Part shown: one piece after another, positions 18,036-27,325 of the stretch
Position numbering within the stretch: position 1 is the stretch's first letter
Layout of the letters: every line of letters starts with the position of its first letter
Source of the DNA: Candidatus Krumholzibacteriota bacterium
Lineage (GTDB): Bacteria; Krumholzibacteriota; Krumholzibacteriia; Krumholzibacteriales; Krumholzibacteriaceae
Assembly: GCA_030609325.1 (NCBI GenBank)
Contig: JAUWCL010000014.1
Coordinates: forward strand, 1 to 64,000
Length of the DNA: 64,000 nucleotides
Reading direction: 5' to 3'
The notes under the pieces: model-generated
What the model saw: the letters and a program-made list of their open reading frames with translations, nothing else
The model's database searches: none
What the model was told of the DNA's origin: nothing
Program-made: the position numbers and the translations under genes

Positions 18036-18783
18036 TTTTTAAATTCCTCTTTGAGAATTTGCTATCAGGAATTCCAGAATCAAATTTGACTTCCTCAATT
18101 ATCATTTTTGTTTTATGTTCTGCCTTCAAGTCCTGCATCTCACTTACTTTTGATATCCAATAACCATCAATTTTCACTATTTCATCTCTTATCATGATTT
18201 TAAAAAGCTTACTTCCTTTATCGCAATGCTCTATTTTGGTAGGATAGAAATTGTCATCTCTAATCCACATGAGCAGTTTCGAATAGTCCGTTTTCACACA
18301 TTCTTTTGGTATAAGCTCAAGGACATAATGATTGTCTTCTTTCCTCAATAATTCAGAACTGTACTTATCAGAATACCTTATTGCTTCCATATCCTCATAA
18401 CTAAAGTCGGTGCCGGCAAATTTTGTGTTCTTTACGTGAGAGGCGATCCTTCTTATCTTCTTAAAGGCAGGCAGATAAACGTACATGACATCGTCAGGAA
18501 GAGAAAGAAATGAGATTCCTTTTTGATCGGCCGGAGAGAGAAATTTTACCATCCGTTTGTCGCTGTCTTTCTGCATCATACTCATCTCACGAGACTTTTC
18601 TTTTCCCTTATTATCAATCAGGATCATTTTTATTCTTAAATCCTGATCTTTAGGCGCATTAATTACATCGTCAACCTTCATGAGAATTTGGGAAGCCGTA
18701 AGTTGTTTTTCAACTGCCCAGCCTTGAGAAAAAAAGGCCATTACACCCAACACGATAATAATGAATGAAATTGACCGTTTCAT
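18031..18783 (-). CDS. LolA-like outer-membrane lipoprotein-sorting protein (AT-rich, acquired)
   Basis: 250 residues with a signal peptide (MKRSISFIIIVLGVMAFFSQGWA). The body matches the LolA-like family found with MMPL exporters: SREMSMMQKDSDKRMVKFLS, GISFLSLPDDVMYVYLPAFK, FAGTDFSYEDMEAI and VLELIPKE. These periplasmic proteins are thought to carry hydrophobic cargo from the RND pump to the outer membrane. Codon use is strongly AT-biased (many AAA, ATT, TTT), unlike the DUF1302 gene beside it but like the RND gene upstream. It is complete and appears functional, replacing the native gene whose tail remains at 17868-18035. Confidence 0.85.
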   Translation of the reverse strand: MKRSISFIIIVLGVMAFFSQGWAVEKQLTASQILMKVDDVINAPKDQDLRIKMILIDNKGKEKSREMSMMQKDSDKRMVKFLSPADQKGISFLSLPDDVMYVYLPAFKKIRRIASHVKNTKFAGTDFSYEDMEAIRYSDKYSSELLRKEDNHYVLELIPKECVKTDYSKLLMWIRDDNFYPTKIEHCDKGSKLFKIMIRDEIVKIDGYWISKVSEMQDLKAEHKTKMIIEEVKFDSGIPDSKFSKRNLKR

Positions 18784-18918
18784 TTTAGCTTTCTCCTTTT
18801 TTCGTTTATGTTAAAAACGTTCATTTCTCTTCATACTATTTTTCATTTCATAAGCGATTCTTTTCTGTTTAAAAGTCATTTGCAGCCTTGTATCAAGCCC
18901 ATTCTTTCCCCCTTTCTT

Positions 18919-21870
18919 TCATCTTTGAATCATTCTTTTAATTATTTCGCTTACCCTAGCTCCCATATCATTGGTAAAGCGGTCATGATTTCCTACGAGC
19001 CCTGAACGGGATACCAAAATCAAAGCCGGTAAAACAGTAATCGAACTCAGGGCAGCAGTTATCATTGTTATAGCCAGTACGTAGCCAAACCATCTCATCG
19101 GAACTATATCACCAAATATCAACACTAAAAACCCCATCCCTACAGTCATAGCATTGATGATTATAGCCTTTCCCGCAGTTTCCAGTGTTTTATCCAGCGC
19201 TTCCAGTTCAGTTTTACCCTTGGCAAACTCAACCCTAAACCGGGAGATGAAATGTATAGAATAGTCTATTCCTACACCCATTGATATATTACCAATTAAA
19301 ATTGTGAGTTCATCTAAGGGTATGTTAAATATTGCCATGAGAATAAAATTTACTAAAATACAGAGGATAATCGGAACGATTGATATTAATCCACCAATAG
19401 GTGATTTAAACTGTAAAGTAAGAAGAAGAAATACCAGAACGATAGCAATGCCGAGACCCAAACCCTGACTTCTCATAATTTTTCGGTCAAGTTCTTTATA
19501 GATTAGCGGTATTCCTGTATGTTCAGCAGTCAATTTGACTTTAGCCTCATTCTCAGTTTCTGTTATTTTTGAGAATATAATATATTTTGAACTATCAATT
19601 GCTATCCAGTCTTCGTTTATCTCCCAGAGATCATCCTGTAAATCCTTCAAGAATCCTGTATCCTCAATTAGATTTTGAGGAAGGAGAGGTTTTAATTCTT
19701 GAACAAGTTGATTTACTCTTGCCCATCTTTCTTCATCAGCTATAATTGCCCAAATCGACTCAGCGGCATACTCCAGGATTTCTGTCTCTTCAGCGTCGAG
19801 CTCTTTTGGAATATTCCGTTTTAAGATAGCGACAACCTCATTTTCACGGGAATTATTCTCTTTTAACATTTTGCTGATGTCATGAACGACGCTGGCAATA
19901 ACTCTTTCTGATTCTATTTGAACATCTGCTTCATCACTGTCCAAATAATCACCAATTTTTATTCCTATATCTTCTATAGAAGCATTATCGAATCCATCCC
20001 AATCGTCCGAGACTCTCGACACAATTGCATTCCTTAACACATTGTCAAGATTAATACTTTCAACCTTTCTCTTTTTAATATCCCACTTTATTTTAGACAA
20101 TATTCTTTCTACACGTTCCTTTTTCAGCTCTTCAGCCAGTTCGCGGGAAGCAAGAGATATTTTAACTTTAACCAAATCTGTTTTGAGTTCCTTGTTAAGA
20201 TAATTGTCAACTGCATTTACAATCCTGTTAATAACTTTTGTATTTACTGAACCCAATTTCGCCTGAATTACACCTTCTGTTGCATCGCTGTTTATTAACT
20301 GGTCTAATATTTCCTGACCCTCGATAAAGAACCAGAGATTTGCTACTCCCTCTTTTGTCTCGGGAATGGTATAATGTCCATTCATCACCCAGTTCATTTC
20401 ACAAATTAAATCGGCAATAGACTGGGTGTCATTTATATCTAGCTGAGCTTCCAGATACTTTTCCAGTTTCACCATCTCTTTTAAAACAAAGGGTTCTTTC
20501 ATATTTCCTCTAACAAATATCTGAACCGGTATAGCACCACCAAGTTTTTCTTCCATCATTTCTTCAGCAATTCTTATTTCGCTATCTTTTTCAAAGTAGG
20601 AAGCATAATTCACTTCTCTTTTTAATTTTGGAATAGCAATCAGGGAAACTATAACGATAAGAGCACCTATAATAAGGATAAGTTTTTCGTTCTTGAGGAC
20701 ATAATATCCCAGTTTATCCATCAGTCTTGTTGTCCAGTTGTCTTCTATCCCGCGGTGATTTAACCTTACTTTTTTAATCTTTAACATCGAAAGAACTGCC
20801 GGAACAAAAGTAGCAGAGATTAACATGGCAAAAAAGACACCTAGAGCCGTTGCAGCTCCAAACTCCCTAATTATACCCAAATCCGAAGACATAAAGGACA
20901 AAAAACCGATCAAGGTTGTAGCACCCGCCAGAATAATTGGTTTTCCTACTTCGCTTAAGGCATGCTTTATTCCCTCAAGTTTGCTATCTCCTCTTAAAAT
21001 ATCTTCGTTATATTTGGCAAGCATGTGGATTGTATAAGCAGTTCCAATGGCTATAAGTAAAACAGGTAAGATCTCTGATGCCATAGTAAGTTGAATATTC
21101 AACAAACCCATTATTCCTAAGGTCCAGACAGTGCTAATTAGTACTGTAGCCAAAGGTAGAAAAACCCCGCGGAAACTCCTAAAACTGAAATAAAGAGTAG
21201 CTATCACTAAAAGCGTAACTAGAGGGAGAAACATTTTTATGTTTGCTTTGATAAGATCGCCAAGAAATGCTATCTGAAAGGGCATTCCTGCATAATAGAT
21301 TTTTTCATTACCTTCTATTTCCTGGACAATCTTTTTCATCCGGCGAGAAACATTTATTTTATCATCACCCTCTTTCAATCGGGCAATGATTACCGTAACC
21401 TTACCGTCGCTGGAAACCAAGCTCCCTCTATACATCTTCTTGGAAAGAATATATTCCTTCATTCTCTTGAGTTCTTCAGGGTCTTGAGAAATATCATCCT
21501 TATCAATAAGTTTTCCGACTTCTAAGCCCCATTCCGTTTTCTTAATGTCCAGAATATCGGTCAAACTCATCACGTGGGAGATCTCATCCATCTCCTTGAA
21601 TTTCCCAGTAATCTCATTCACTCTTGTCAGGGTTTCATAGTTGAAAATGTCATCGGTTTCCAGACCAACCATAGCCAGATAATTGCCTCCGAATTTATCG
21701 CCCACTTCATTAAATAATATCACGATAGGATCATCCTGAGGCATATAACTGAGAAGATCGCTGTTTATTTTAATCTCTTTTAGATGATAGCCTAAGAATG
21801 CGGTAACACCGATAGTGACTAGAATAATCACTAAGCGAAACTTGAGAATTAATTCAGCAAATTTTTTCAT
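18919..21870 (-). CDS. MMPL/RND-family exporter (AT-rich, acquired)
   Basis: 983 residues. The topology is that of RND proteins of the MMPL/HpnN type: helix 1 at 12-30, a large periplasmic domain to about 210, a bundle of five helices (about 212-370), a second helix and very large loop (about 395-770), and a last bundle (about 775-975) with GVGIDYSIHFISRFR. Such pumps move hydrophobic molecules such as hopanoids, lipids or pigments to the outer membrane with LolA-like and DUF1302 partners, both encoded next. The gene is conspicuously AT-rich against GC-rich flanks. The N-terminal 110 residues are clearly homologous to the truncated native copy at 23535-23846. AGGAG precedes the ATG. Confidence 0.9.
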   Translation of the reverse strand: MKKFAELILKFRLVIILVTIGVTAFLGYHLKEIKINSDLLSYMPQDDPIVILFNEVGDKFGGNYLAMVGLETDDIFNYETLTRVNEITGKFKEMDEISHVMSLTDILDIKKTEWGLEVGKLIDKDDISQDPEELKRMKEYILSKKMYRGSLVSSDGKVTVIIARLKEGDDKINVSRRMKKIVQEIEGNEKIYYAGMPFQIAFLGDLIKANIKMFLPLVTLLVIATLYFSFRSFRGVFLPLATVLISTVWTLGIMGLLNIQLTMASEILPVLLIAIGTAYTIHMLAKYNEDILRGDSKLEGIKHALSEVGKPIILAGATTLIGFLSFMSSDLGIIREFGAATALGVFFAMLISATFVPAVLSMLKIKKVRLNHRGIEDNWTTRLMDKLGYYVLKNEKLILIIGALIVIVSLIAIPKLKREVNYASYFEKDSEIRIAEEMMEEKLGGAIPVQIFVRGNMKEPFVLKEMVKLEKYLEAQLDINDTQSIADLICEMNWVMNGHYTIPETKEGVANLWFFIEGQEILDQLINSDATEGVIQAKLGSVNTKVINRIVNAVDNYLNKELKTDLVKVKISLASRELAEELKKERVERILSKIKWDIKKRKVESINLDNVLRNAIVSRVSDDWDGFDNASIEDIGIKIGDYLDSDEADVQIESERVIASVVHDISKMLKENNSRENEVVAILKRNIPKELDAEETEILEYAAESIWAIIADEERWARVNQLVQELKPLLPQNLIEDTGFLKDLQDDLWEINEDWIAIDSSKYIIFSKITETENEAKVKLTAEHTGIPLIYKELDRKIMRSQGLGLGIAIVLVFLLLTLQFKSPIGGLISIVPIILCILVNFILMAIFNIPLDELTILIGNISMGVGIDYSIHFISRFRVEFAKGKTELEALDKTLETAGKAIIINAMTVGMGFLVLIFGDIVPMRWFGYVLAITMITAALSSITVLPALILVSRSGLVGNHDRFTNDMGARVSEIIKRMIQR

Positions 21871-21981
21871 GCTTTACTCCTAGAAATTTTTATAAAAACA
21901 ACCAGACCAAATAATTCAGCAATTACTGAGCCTTTTGCATAAATAATTTTCAAATCCGACCGTTGGACTCGATAGCTACAT

Positions 21982-23534
21982 GAGTGAGACAGGGCATTCA
22001 CTCGTTTTCATGTAACGTCTTTCAAGTTTCGTTTTTGCAAGTCACATTTTTATCGACTGTACGGCCAAAATCTCAGGCCGATCCGCTGCGAAACAGTTTA
22101 TTCATCGATTCCAGCACGCTTTTCCGCTTCGCCACAGCTTCAGCAGGTTGTGCGTGCAGCAGATCAGCGACCACTCGCAGCGGCAGGCGTCAAATCCCCG
22201 CCGCATAAAGCTATCGAAGCCTCGAACACCCTTGATCTGCCCGAACACCGGCTCGACCGTTTGGCTTCGCAATTTGTACAACTCCCGACCTCTCCTGGTC
22301 CGAAGTTTTCGTTCCATCAACTCAGTCACCGATAGACCCGACGGTATTCGACCTCGCGGCGGGGGTTGATCACGCATCGCCTTTCGCTGTTTCCAATCTT
22401 TCTGCGTCGCTATCAATAACTCCGCTTCACCGGCGGGGACTTTCGTAAAATTATCGTCGCTGCAATAGCCGGCGTCAGCCAAGGCCACGCCGATGCTCCC
22501 CTTCACACTGACGGCTTGCCGGTTCACTTCAACCTGCTGAAGCATCGGGTGCAACTGCTGCTTATCGTTGGCCTGCCGCGTAACGTCCTCGGCTACGATT
22601 ATCTGCTCCCGCGTTACCGCCGCCTGGGCATTGAGGCCCTGAACATAGCCTTTTCGCGTCTTCATGATCCGACTGTCCGGGTCGGTTGCGTTCGCCTTGG
22701 CTTCGATGTTCTCCCCTTCTTCGGGCGACTTCGGCTTGCGGCCGCGAGTCTTTTTGCCGGTCGCCCCTTCCTTCGCCTGACGCCGATCGATCTTTTCCTG
22801 CTGAACCCGACGGGCCTCAGCCTTTTCCCGCTCCAGCCGCTCCTTGCAGGCCTTAAGACGGATCAGACGGCCCCTACGATCCCGCAAGCCTTCCGGCAGT
22901 TCGTCACCGCGCTTGCCGGGGCCAAAAGCCTCGTCCTCCTCGGCATCCCTCGCCGCCGCCTCGGCCAGCATCTTCTCGACTTCCCGCTCAAGATGCTTCA
23001 GCGTGCGATTCGCCGCCAGCGATGCGTTGGCCTTGATCTTCGTGCCGTCCAGCGAAACATTGCCAAGCTTCACTAACCCCGCTTCCGCACACAGCCGAAG
23101 CACCTCAAGAAACAAACCTTTAAGATCCTGATCGTTGTCCTTGCGGAAGCGCGCGAGCGTAGTGTGGTCGGGAGCTCGGTTCGCAGTGATGACCTTGTAG
23201 GCCACATCAGTCTGACAGAACTTCTCGATCCGCCGACTGGACCGCTCGCCGGTGCAGTAGGCGTAAAACAGCAGGCTGACCATCATTGACGGATTGAAGG
23301 CCGAATTGCCTACCCCGTCTGTGCGGTACTTCTGGTAAAACGACTCCAGGTCTATTTGCTCAACGGCGTCGATGATAAACCACGCCAGATGACCTTCCGG
23401 CAACCAATCCGCCAGAGACGGCGGCAGAAGATACGCCTGTTTCCGATCGCAGGGCAGAAAATTGTAAGCCATGAAAAAAACCTTTCTTAACGCTCTATCA
23501 TCCCATTAGCCGCATTATACCCGCCCGAACACTC
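21982..23534 (-). mobile_element. IS1182-type insertion sequence (ends approximate)
   Basis: The element is defined by its single transposase gene (22102-23472). Possible ends share GAGTG...GGGC read inward from both sides (left 21982, right 23534), a weak terminal repeat; the length of about 1.55 kb suits the family. No matching target duplication is visible at these ends. The left flank is AT-rich foreign DNA and the right flank is GC-rich native RND sequence, so the element sits at a rearrangement junction. Exact boundaries need comparison with other copies. Confidence 0.65.
22102..23472 (-). CDS. IS1182-family DDE transposase
   Basis: 456 residues. The N-terminal DUF772 domain (LPEGHLAWFIIDAVEQIDLE, GNSAFNPSMMVSLLFYAYCT, APDHTTLARFR) is followed by a DDE domain. 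The first acidic residue is in NVSLDGTKIKANAS, the second in ALADAGYCSDDN and the glutamate in TVEPVFGQIKG. A charged Lys/Arg/Glu insertion separates the first two. The ATG follows a run of As after the RND remnant. The gene appears intact, so the element may still be mobile. Confidence 0.95.
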   Translation of the reverse strand: MAYNFLPCDRKQAYLLPPSLADWLPEGHLAWFIIDAVEQIDLESFYQKYRTDGVGNSAFNPSMMVSLLFYAYCTGERSSRRIEKFCQTDVAYKVITANRAPDHTTLARFRKDNDQDLKGLFLEVLRLCAEAGLVKLGNVSLDGTKIKANASLAANRTLKHLEREVEKMLAEAAARDAEEDEAFGPGKRGDELPEGLRDRRGRLIRLKACKERLEREKAEARRVQQEKIDRRQAKEGATGKKTRGRKPKSPEEGENIEAKANATDPDSRIMKTRKGYVQGLNAQAAVTREQIIVAEDVTRQANDKQQLHPMLQQVEVNRQAVSVKGSIGVALADAGYCSDDNFTKVPAGEAELLIATQKDWKQRKAMRDQPPPRGRIPSGLSVTELMERKLRTRRGRELYKLRSQTVEPVFGQIKGVRGFDSFMRRGFDACRCEWSLICCTHNLLKLWRSGKACWNR

Positions 23535-23846
23535 GGTGAGGCTCGTCATGTGGGTGATCTCGGGGAGCGCCTTGGCCTTCTCCGTGATCTGGTGGATTGT
23601 CCGGAGTGTGGCCGCAGTGAACACGCCGTCCGATTCCACGGCGATTATCGCCAGTGAATTCCCCGCGAACTGTGCACCCACCGCATTGAAGAGCTGAACT
23701 GCCTCGTCGCTGTCCGGGAAGTAGTTCAGGATGTCGCTATCGACCTCGAGACGCGGCAGCAGTGAGACGAACCAGAAACTGAGTATGAGCGTGACCAGAA
23801 TCACGAGAACCCGGAACCGAACCACGAGGTCTGAGAATCGCTTCAT
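23535..23846 (-). pseudogene. 5' remnant of the native MMPL/RND exporter gene
   Basis: The first 104 codons of an RND gene start at ATG 23846 with VRFRVLVILVTLILSFWFVS, then LEVDSDILNYFPDSDEAVQL and AGNSLAIIAVESDG. They align throughout to the start of the intact AT-rich exporter (KINSDLLSYMPQDDPIVILF; GGNYLAMVGLETDD). Homology stops at SLTE, where the insertion sequence begins; the frame then runs 15 codons into the element to a stop at 23487. GC-rich codon use matches the genome. The rest of the native gene is missing. The peptide could still be made but could not transport. Confidence 0.88.
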
Positions 23847-23949
23847 AATACCCCACCAGACAGATTGGACTAAATTCGTTTACTAGTACGATTGCGACAC
23901 AAAAAAAACGGCTCTCCGCCAAATATCAGCATCATAGGGGCGGATCCTA

Positions 23950-24531
23950 TCAGATATCCGGCGCAAGAATCCCGCGGAAGAGCATACGTAACAGAACCTC
24001 GGCATGTTCGTTGATGTCTGCTATTCCTGTCTTCGCAGTCCATGGGTACTCCAGCCCCTTCAGGGCTGTGATCACTGCCAGGGCCGTCACCTCAACGTCT
24101 CCATCCTTCAGATTGAGTGCTTTCTTCCTTAACCCCTCGGAAAGGATCTCCCGAAACATCGCCATCTCATCTTCGAAATCCTTTTGCCTCACATTTTCGA
24201 TAAACGGATAGTGTTCCAGATACTCATCCCTCAGCGCGCTATAGAAGTTTGCCAGTTCCCGGAGGTGACTCATCCGGGTAATCACATAAGCCCGCAGCTT
24301 TTCCTGTGGTGTGCCGGCCTCCTCGACCGCGTCCCTGATGCGTTTTGCCAAAGTTTGTCCTTCCCGCTCAATCACCGCACGGAAGATGTCTTCCTTGCTT
24401 GCGAAGTGATGATAGAGCGTGCTCTTGGCAATATGTGCAGCGGAGGCAATCTCATCGACGGTAGTCTTGTTGAACCCGAAGCGCGCGAAGAGCTTCTGGG
24501 CCGTTTTTAATAGTGTCTCCCGTGTGTCCAT
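23950..24531 (-). CDS. TetR/AcrR-family regulator of the RND locus
   Basis: 193 residues from ATG 24531 (GAGGG upstream); the GTG at 24558 would add nine residues and has no ribosome site. The DNA-binding domain is canonical: LLKTAQKLFARFGFNKTTVD, EIASAAHIAKSTLYHHFASK, EDIFRAVIEREG. The C-terminal domain has the usual length. It was the first gene of the native operon TetR-RND-LolA-like-DUF1302-YejM-like. A perfect 23-base palindrome lies 62 bases upstream of its start and is the likely operator. Confidence 0.92.
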   Translation of the reverse strand: MDTRETLLKTAQKLFARFGFNKTTVDEIASAAHIAKSTLYHHFASKEDIFRAVIEREGQTLAKRIRDAVEEAGTPQEKLRAYVITRMSHLRELANFYSALRDEYLEHYPFIENVRQKDFEDEMAMFREILSEGLRKKALNLKDGDVEVTALAVITALKGLEYPWTAKTGIADINEHAEVLLRMLFRGILAPDI

Positions 24532-24593
24532 ACGAAAACCCTCATTCTGCCTTGACACATTTGCTTGTCAATTGATGGTGGACAAATTCACCT

Positions 24594-24616
24594 GATTAGT
24601 AGTAATACTACTAATC
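24594..24616. promoter_or_regulatory. Perfect 23-base palindrome, probable TetR operator
   Basis: Arms GATTAGTAGTA and TACTACTAATC (11 bases each) flank a single central A. It lies upstream of the TetR gene in an AT-rich intergenic stretch. A second, looser inverted repeat TTGACA/TGTCAA lies at 24552-24571 and could hold the -35 box. Size and symmetry suit a TetR-family dimer or pair of dimers. Confidence 0.65.
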
Positions 24617-24716
24617 GACCAATTTGGTTTCAATGGTTTTTTAGTAGTGGCGTTAATTTCCTCTTAGCCCATGGTGTCCTTGGTATGGTTGAAGACTGGC
24701 ATAGTCATTCCATAAG

Positions 24717-24917
24717 CTAGTTGCCAGCCCCCAACTTTATATGGTAGAGCGACGTATATATGTAGGGGAACCTGCTCTGGCCGAGGCAATCGATGACACT
24801 GCATCTGGCGGGAGTCTGCTCTCCACTCTCCGCGTCGATGACCACGACCGTCAGAAGCACATTTCCGGCTGGCGGTCCCGCGGCCGCCAGCAGACAGAGT
24901 GCCAGCGCCGCAGATAA
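24717..24917 (-). pseudogene. Short truncated secreted-protein remnant
   Basis: Read on the minus strand this gives a hydrophobic signal-like stretch (LLSAALALCLLAAAGPPAGN) and then VVIDAESGEQTPARCSVIDC before a stop at 24717. The DAESGEQTPARC pattern resembles the start of secreted proteins with a carboxypeptidase-regulatory-like module (for example ahead of CehA-type phosphoesterases). No good start codon exists because the frame begins in the terminator at 24914-24941. It looks like the 5' remnant of a decayed gene. Low certainty. Confidence 0.35.
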
Positions 24918-24941
24918 AAGCCGGGGGCGTCGCCCCCGGCT
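24914..24941 (-). terminator. Intrinsic terminator of the large lipoprotein gene
   Basis: Perfect 11-base arms AGCCGGGGGCG and CGCCCCCGGCT (24919-24929 and 24931-24941) with a one-base centre are followed on the minus strand by TTTTAT. It lies about 55 bases after the stop at 24996. Confidence 0.85.
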
Positions 24942-24995
24942 GTCTGTTGCTGTAAATGAAATGGCTGCCGATCGATCCGTCCGGAAATCCACCCT

Positions 24996-27224
24996 CTACT
25001 CTCCGGTCAGACCCCACTCCTCGAAGACCACTTCGGCGATGGAATCGACTGCCGTGTGCCTGAAGAACCAGAGCGGCAGCCCGAAGTGCACGCTCCTTGC
25101 CGCTGCGGCCGGCGAACCGGCTCCCTCGGGCACTACGCCGGAATACTTGTCTATCCATACGGCAACCGTCGTATAATCGAGAGGCGATCTCGTGCTGCGC
25201 GCACTCATTCTGTACATCGGATGGAAGCATTTCTGCTGGCGTATGCCGCTCGTCTCGACCCAGTAGGCCGGATCGTACGCTTCCACGTAATAGAATCCAT
25301 TGATCCTCGGATCGAAGAACATGCCCGGCTGGGTCACGTCCTCGCTCAAGGTGAGATCGAGCGGAAGACCGGGATACTGCATCGTTATCAAATCCTCGGC
25401 GTCGATCACGCAATTTCTGAGAGCGTCCTGGTCCCGCCTCCGCGCCGGCATCTCACTGCCGGTACGGAACGTCCCGATGACCTTGTCGACCACCGATATG
25501 CAGTAATCCCTGTGCCCCATGCAGTTCACGCCGCTCGTATCCGCCTGGTTAGGCGTCATGTCGTACTTGAATGTGGCGGGAAACTGGGGGGCCAGTACGA
25601 ACGTCAGCGCCAGGCCTCCCGATGCGAGATCCGATCTCCCGCTGGTCCAGAGATGGCCGCCTCTCAGCAGGAAGAGAGACAGGTAGTTGATCAGGATGGT
25701 GCTGCTCTCTCCGATCAGCGATTCCGGAGTGAACATTATGACATCCTGCAGCGCACCCTCCTGAGAGTTGCCGTACGTCCATATGATGTTCTGGTACTTG
25801 CCGACAACCTTCATCTCGGGCGGAACGTTGTTATGATCACGGCAGTCGTAGATATCCCTCGATGCTATGAACTTGGGATCCTTCGAACAGATATCGGTCC
25901 AGAAATTGTCGTGCGTCTCCTCGTCGGGAAGCATCATGTTGGGCAGGATGGCGTTTCCGAGAGCCCAGTCGTCGACCCAGAGGAGCGTCCTCTCCATTGA
26001 GAAGGGAACGACCTCGATCTGAACCCTGCCGAGGGTGATCTTTCCGCCGTTGTCTGCGGCCTCTACATAGATCGTATGGATGCCGCTGTACCAGGTCTTC
26101 GGAGCCGCGCATTTGATGAACGGGCTCGGAGCGACCGCCCACTGGGACGGGTCGTCGAGCTGCTGGATGTCCCACCCGTACCTGTAGCTCCTGATCTCCC
26201 CACCGTAGCTGCTTGCGTCGGCCGACCAGCAGAAGTTCAGCTCTATCCCGGGGGGCAACTCGACCTGGATGGGATTGAGATCGGCGCCGAGGAACTTGAA
26301 CCCTCCGAGGAACGGTTCCGTTATCATCAGCAGCGGCCCCTGCATTGGAGAGACAAGAAACTGCCGGACATTCTGGTTCTTTTTGAAGACCGCCGTCACG
26401 GCCCCCGCCTCGTCTTTCGCCTGGACGGCGAAAATGTGCGACAGATTCAGCTCGAGGATCTCGTCGTCGCCGAGGATCGTCGAGGTGCCCGAATCACCTT
26501 CGGCCCTGTAATAGATCCACAGCCCCCAGAGCGGTTCGTAGTACTCGGGATTCTCGTTCAGGTCCAGTATGATGTTGAAGGTCGGATCGTAGATACCCGC
26601 GTGGTTGATGACCTGCGACCACAGGATCCTGATCGAGTCGGGGATCTGGTAGTTGGACGGGCTGTCGATCGGGTCCCTGCCCTCCCAACGGAACGTGATC
26701 ACGTTGCTGTACGTCCTGACCGTGCCCTCGGGATGCGTTATCTGCACGAACGGCGCCAGCGTCCAGGCGGTAAACGATCTCAATACAACTTCGGACCTTT
26801 CCCCCTGCATATCGACCCCGCGGATGAAGAAGGTATGTGTCTTGTCGTATTTTGTGTAGAGATCGTTCTCCTCGAACGGCCTCGGGTTCTCGTCGGCGGA
26901 AACCCTTATAACGCTGTCGTACGAGACGGTCCTGAACCACTTATCCATCCCGGTGGTATCGGCCGGATCGAATCCGATCGGATCGCCGTCCACCACGATA
27001 AACTCGAAGAAGTCGATCTCGCCGTCAGGGTCCCATCCACCCCAGTAGAAGTGCACCTGGTAATCTGTGGTGTCTCCCTCTACGGGCCCGCTGGAGAGCC
27101 AGACCTCGGGCGGACTGTTTGTCTCGCTGGTCCCTGTGAATACATTGTTCGAGCAGCCGACCGCCAGGGCAAGGAGTCCGATGACGGCGGCGGCCGCGAT
27201 ATACAGGTATCTCTTCCTTACCAC
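24996..27224 (-). CDS. Large orphan lipoprotein, fibronectin/Ig-like segments
   Basis: 742 residues. A lipoprotein signal (MVRKRYLYIAAAAVIGLLAL then AVGC at about 21-24) is followed by NSPPEVWLSSGP and WGGWDPDGEIDFFEFIVVDG. That is the fibronectin-like opening seen in many surface proteins of FCB-group uncultured lineages, and similar segments recur at WEGRDPIDSPSNYQIPDSIR and CWSADASSYGGEIRSYRYGW. The C-terminal half (TLLWVDDWALGN onward) is a mixed alpha/beta region of unknown fold. I do not recognise a catalytic motif. It probably sits on the outer membrane. It has its own promoter (27326-27354) and terminator. Confidence 0.75.
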   Translation of the reverse strand: MVRKRYLYIAAAAVIGLLALAVGCSNNVFTGTSETNSPPEVWLSSGPVEGDTTDYQVHFYWGGWDPDGEIDFFEFIVVDGDPIGFDPADTTGMDKWFRTVSYDSVIRVSADENPRPFEENDLYTKYDKTHTFFIRGVDMQGERSEVVLRSFTAWTLAPFVQITHPEGTVRTYSNVITFRWEGRDPIDSPSNYQIPDSIRILWSQVINHAGIYDPTFNIILDLNENPEYYEPLWGLWIYYRAEGDSGTSTILGDDEILELNLSHIFAVQAKDEAGAVTAVFKKNQNVRQFLVSPMQGPLLMITEPFLGGFKFLGADLNPIQVELPPGIELNFCWSADASSYGGEIRSYRYGWDIQQLDDPSQWAVAPSPFIKCAAPKTWYSGIHTIYVEAADNGGKITLGRVQIEVVPFSMERTLLWVDDWALGNAILPNMMLPDEETHDNFWTDICSKDPKFIASRDIYDCRDHNNVPPEMKVVGKYQNIIWTYGNSQEGALQDVIMFTPESLIGESSTILINYLSLFLLRGGHLWTSGRSDLASGGLALTFVLAPQFPATFKYDMTPNQADTSGVNCMGHRDYCISVVDKVIGTFRTGSEMPARRRDQDALRNCVIDAEDLITMQYPGLPLDLTLSEDVTQPGMFFDPRINGFYYVEAYDPAYWVETSGIRQQKCFHPMYRMSARSTRSPLDYTTVAVWIDKYSGVVPEGAGSPAAAARSVHFGLPLWFFRHTAVDSIAEVVFEEWGLTGE

Positions 27225-27325
27225 TGCACTCTCCCCCCCGGCAGGGTCTGTACGGAGCGGTCTCTATCTCTCCCGCAACGGCCTGGATATGATCCGCTGC
27301 CGCGGCGAGCTTACATCTCTTTGTT

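Noticed and set aside
21871-21981. Separate gene between the acquired RND and the insertion sequence
   Set aside because: Only short AT-rich frames exist here; it is best read as the upstream leader of the acquired RND gene.
24664-25413. 249-codon minus-strand reading frame
   Set aside because: Mostly an alternative frame of the large lipoprotein gene and it runs through that gene's terminator; only the small fragment at 24717-24917 is worth noting.
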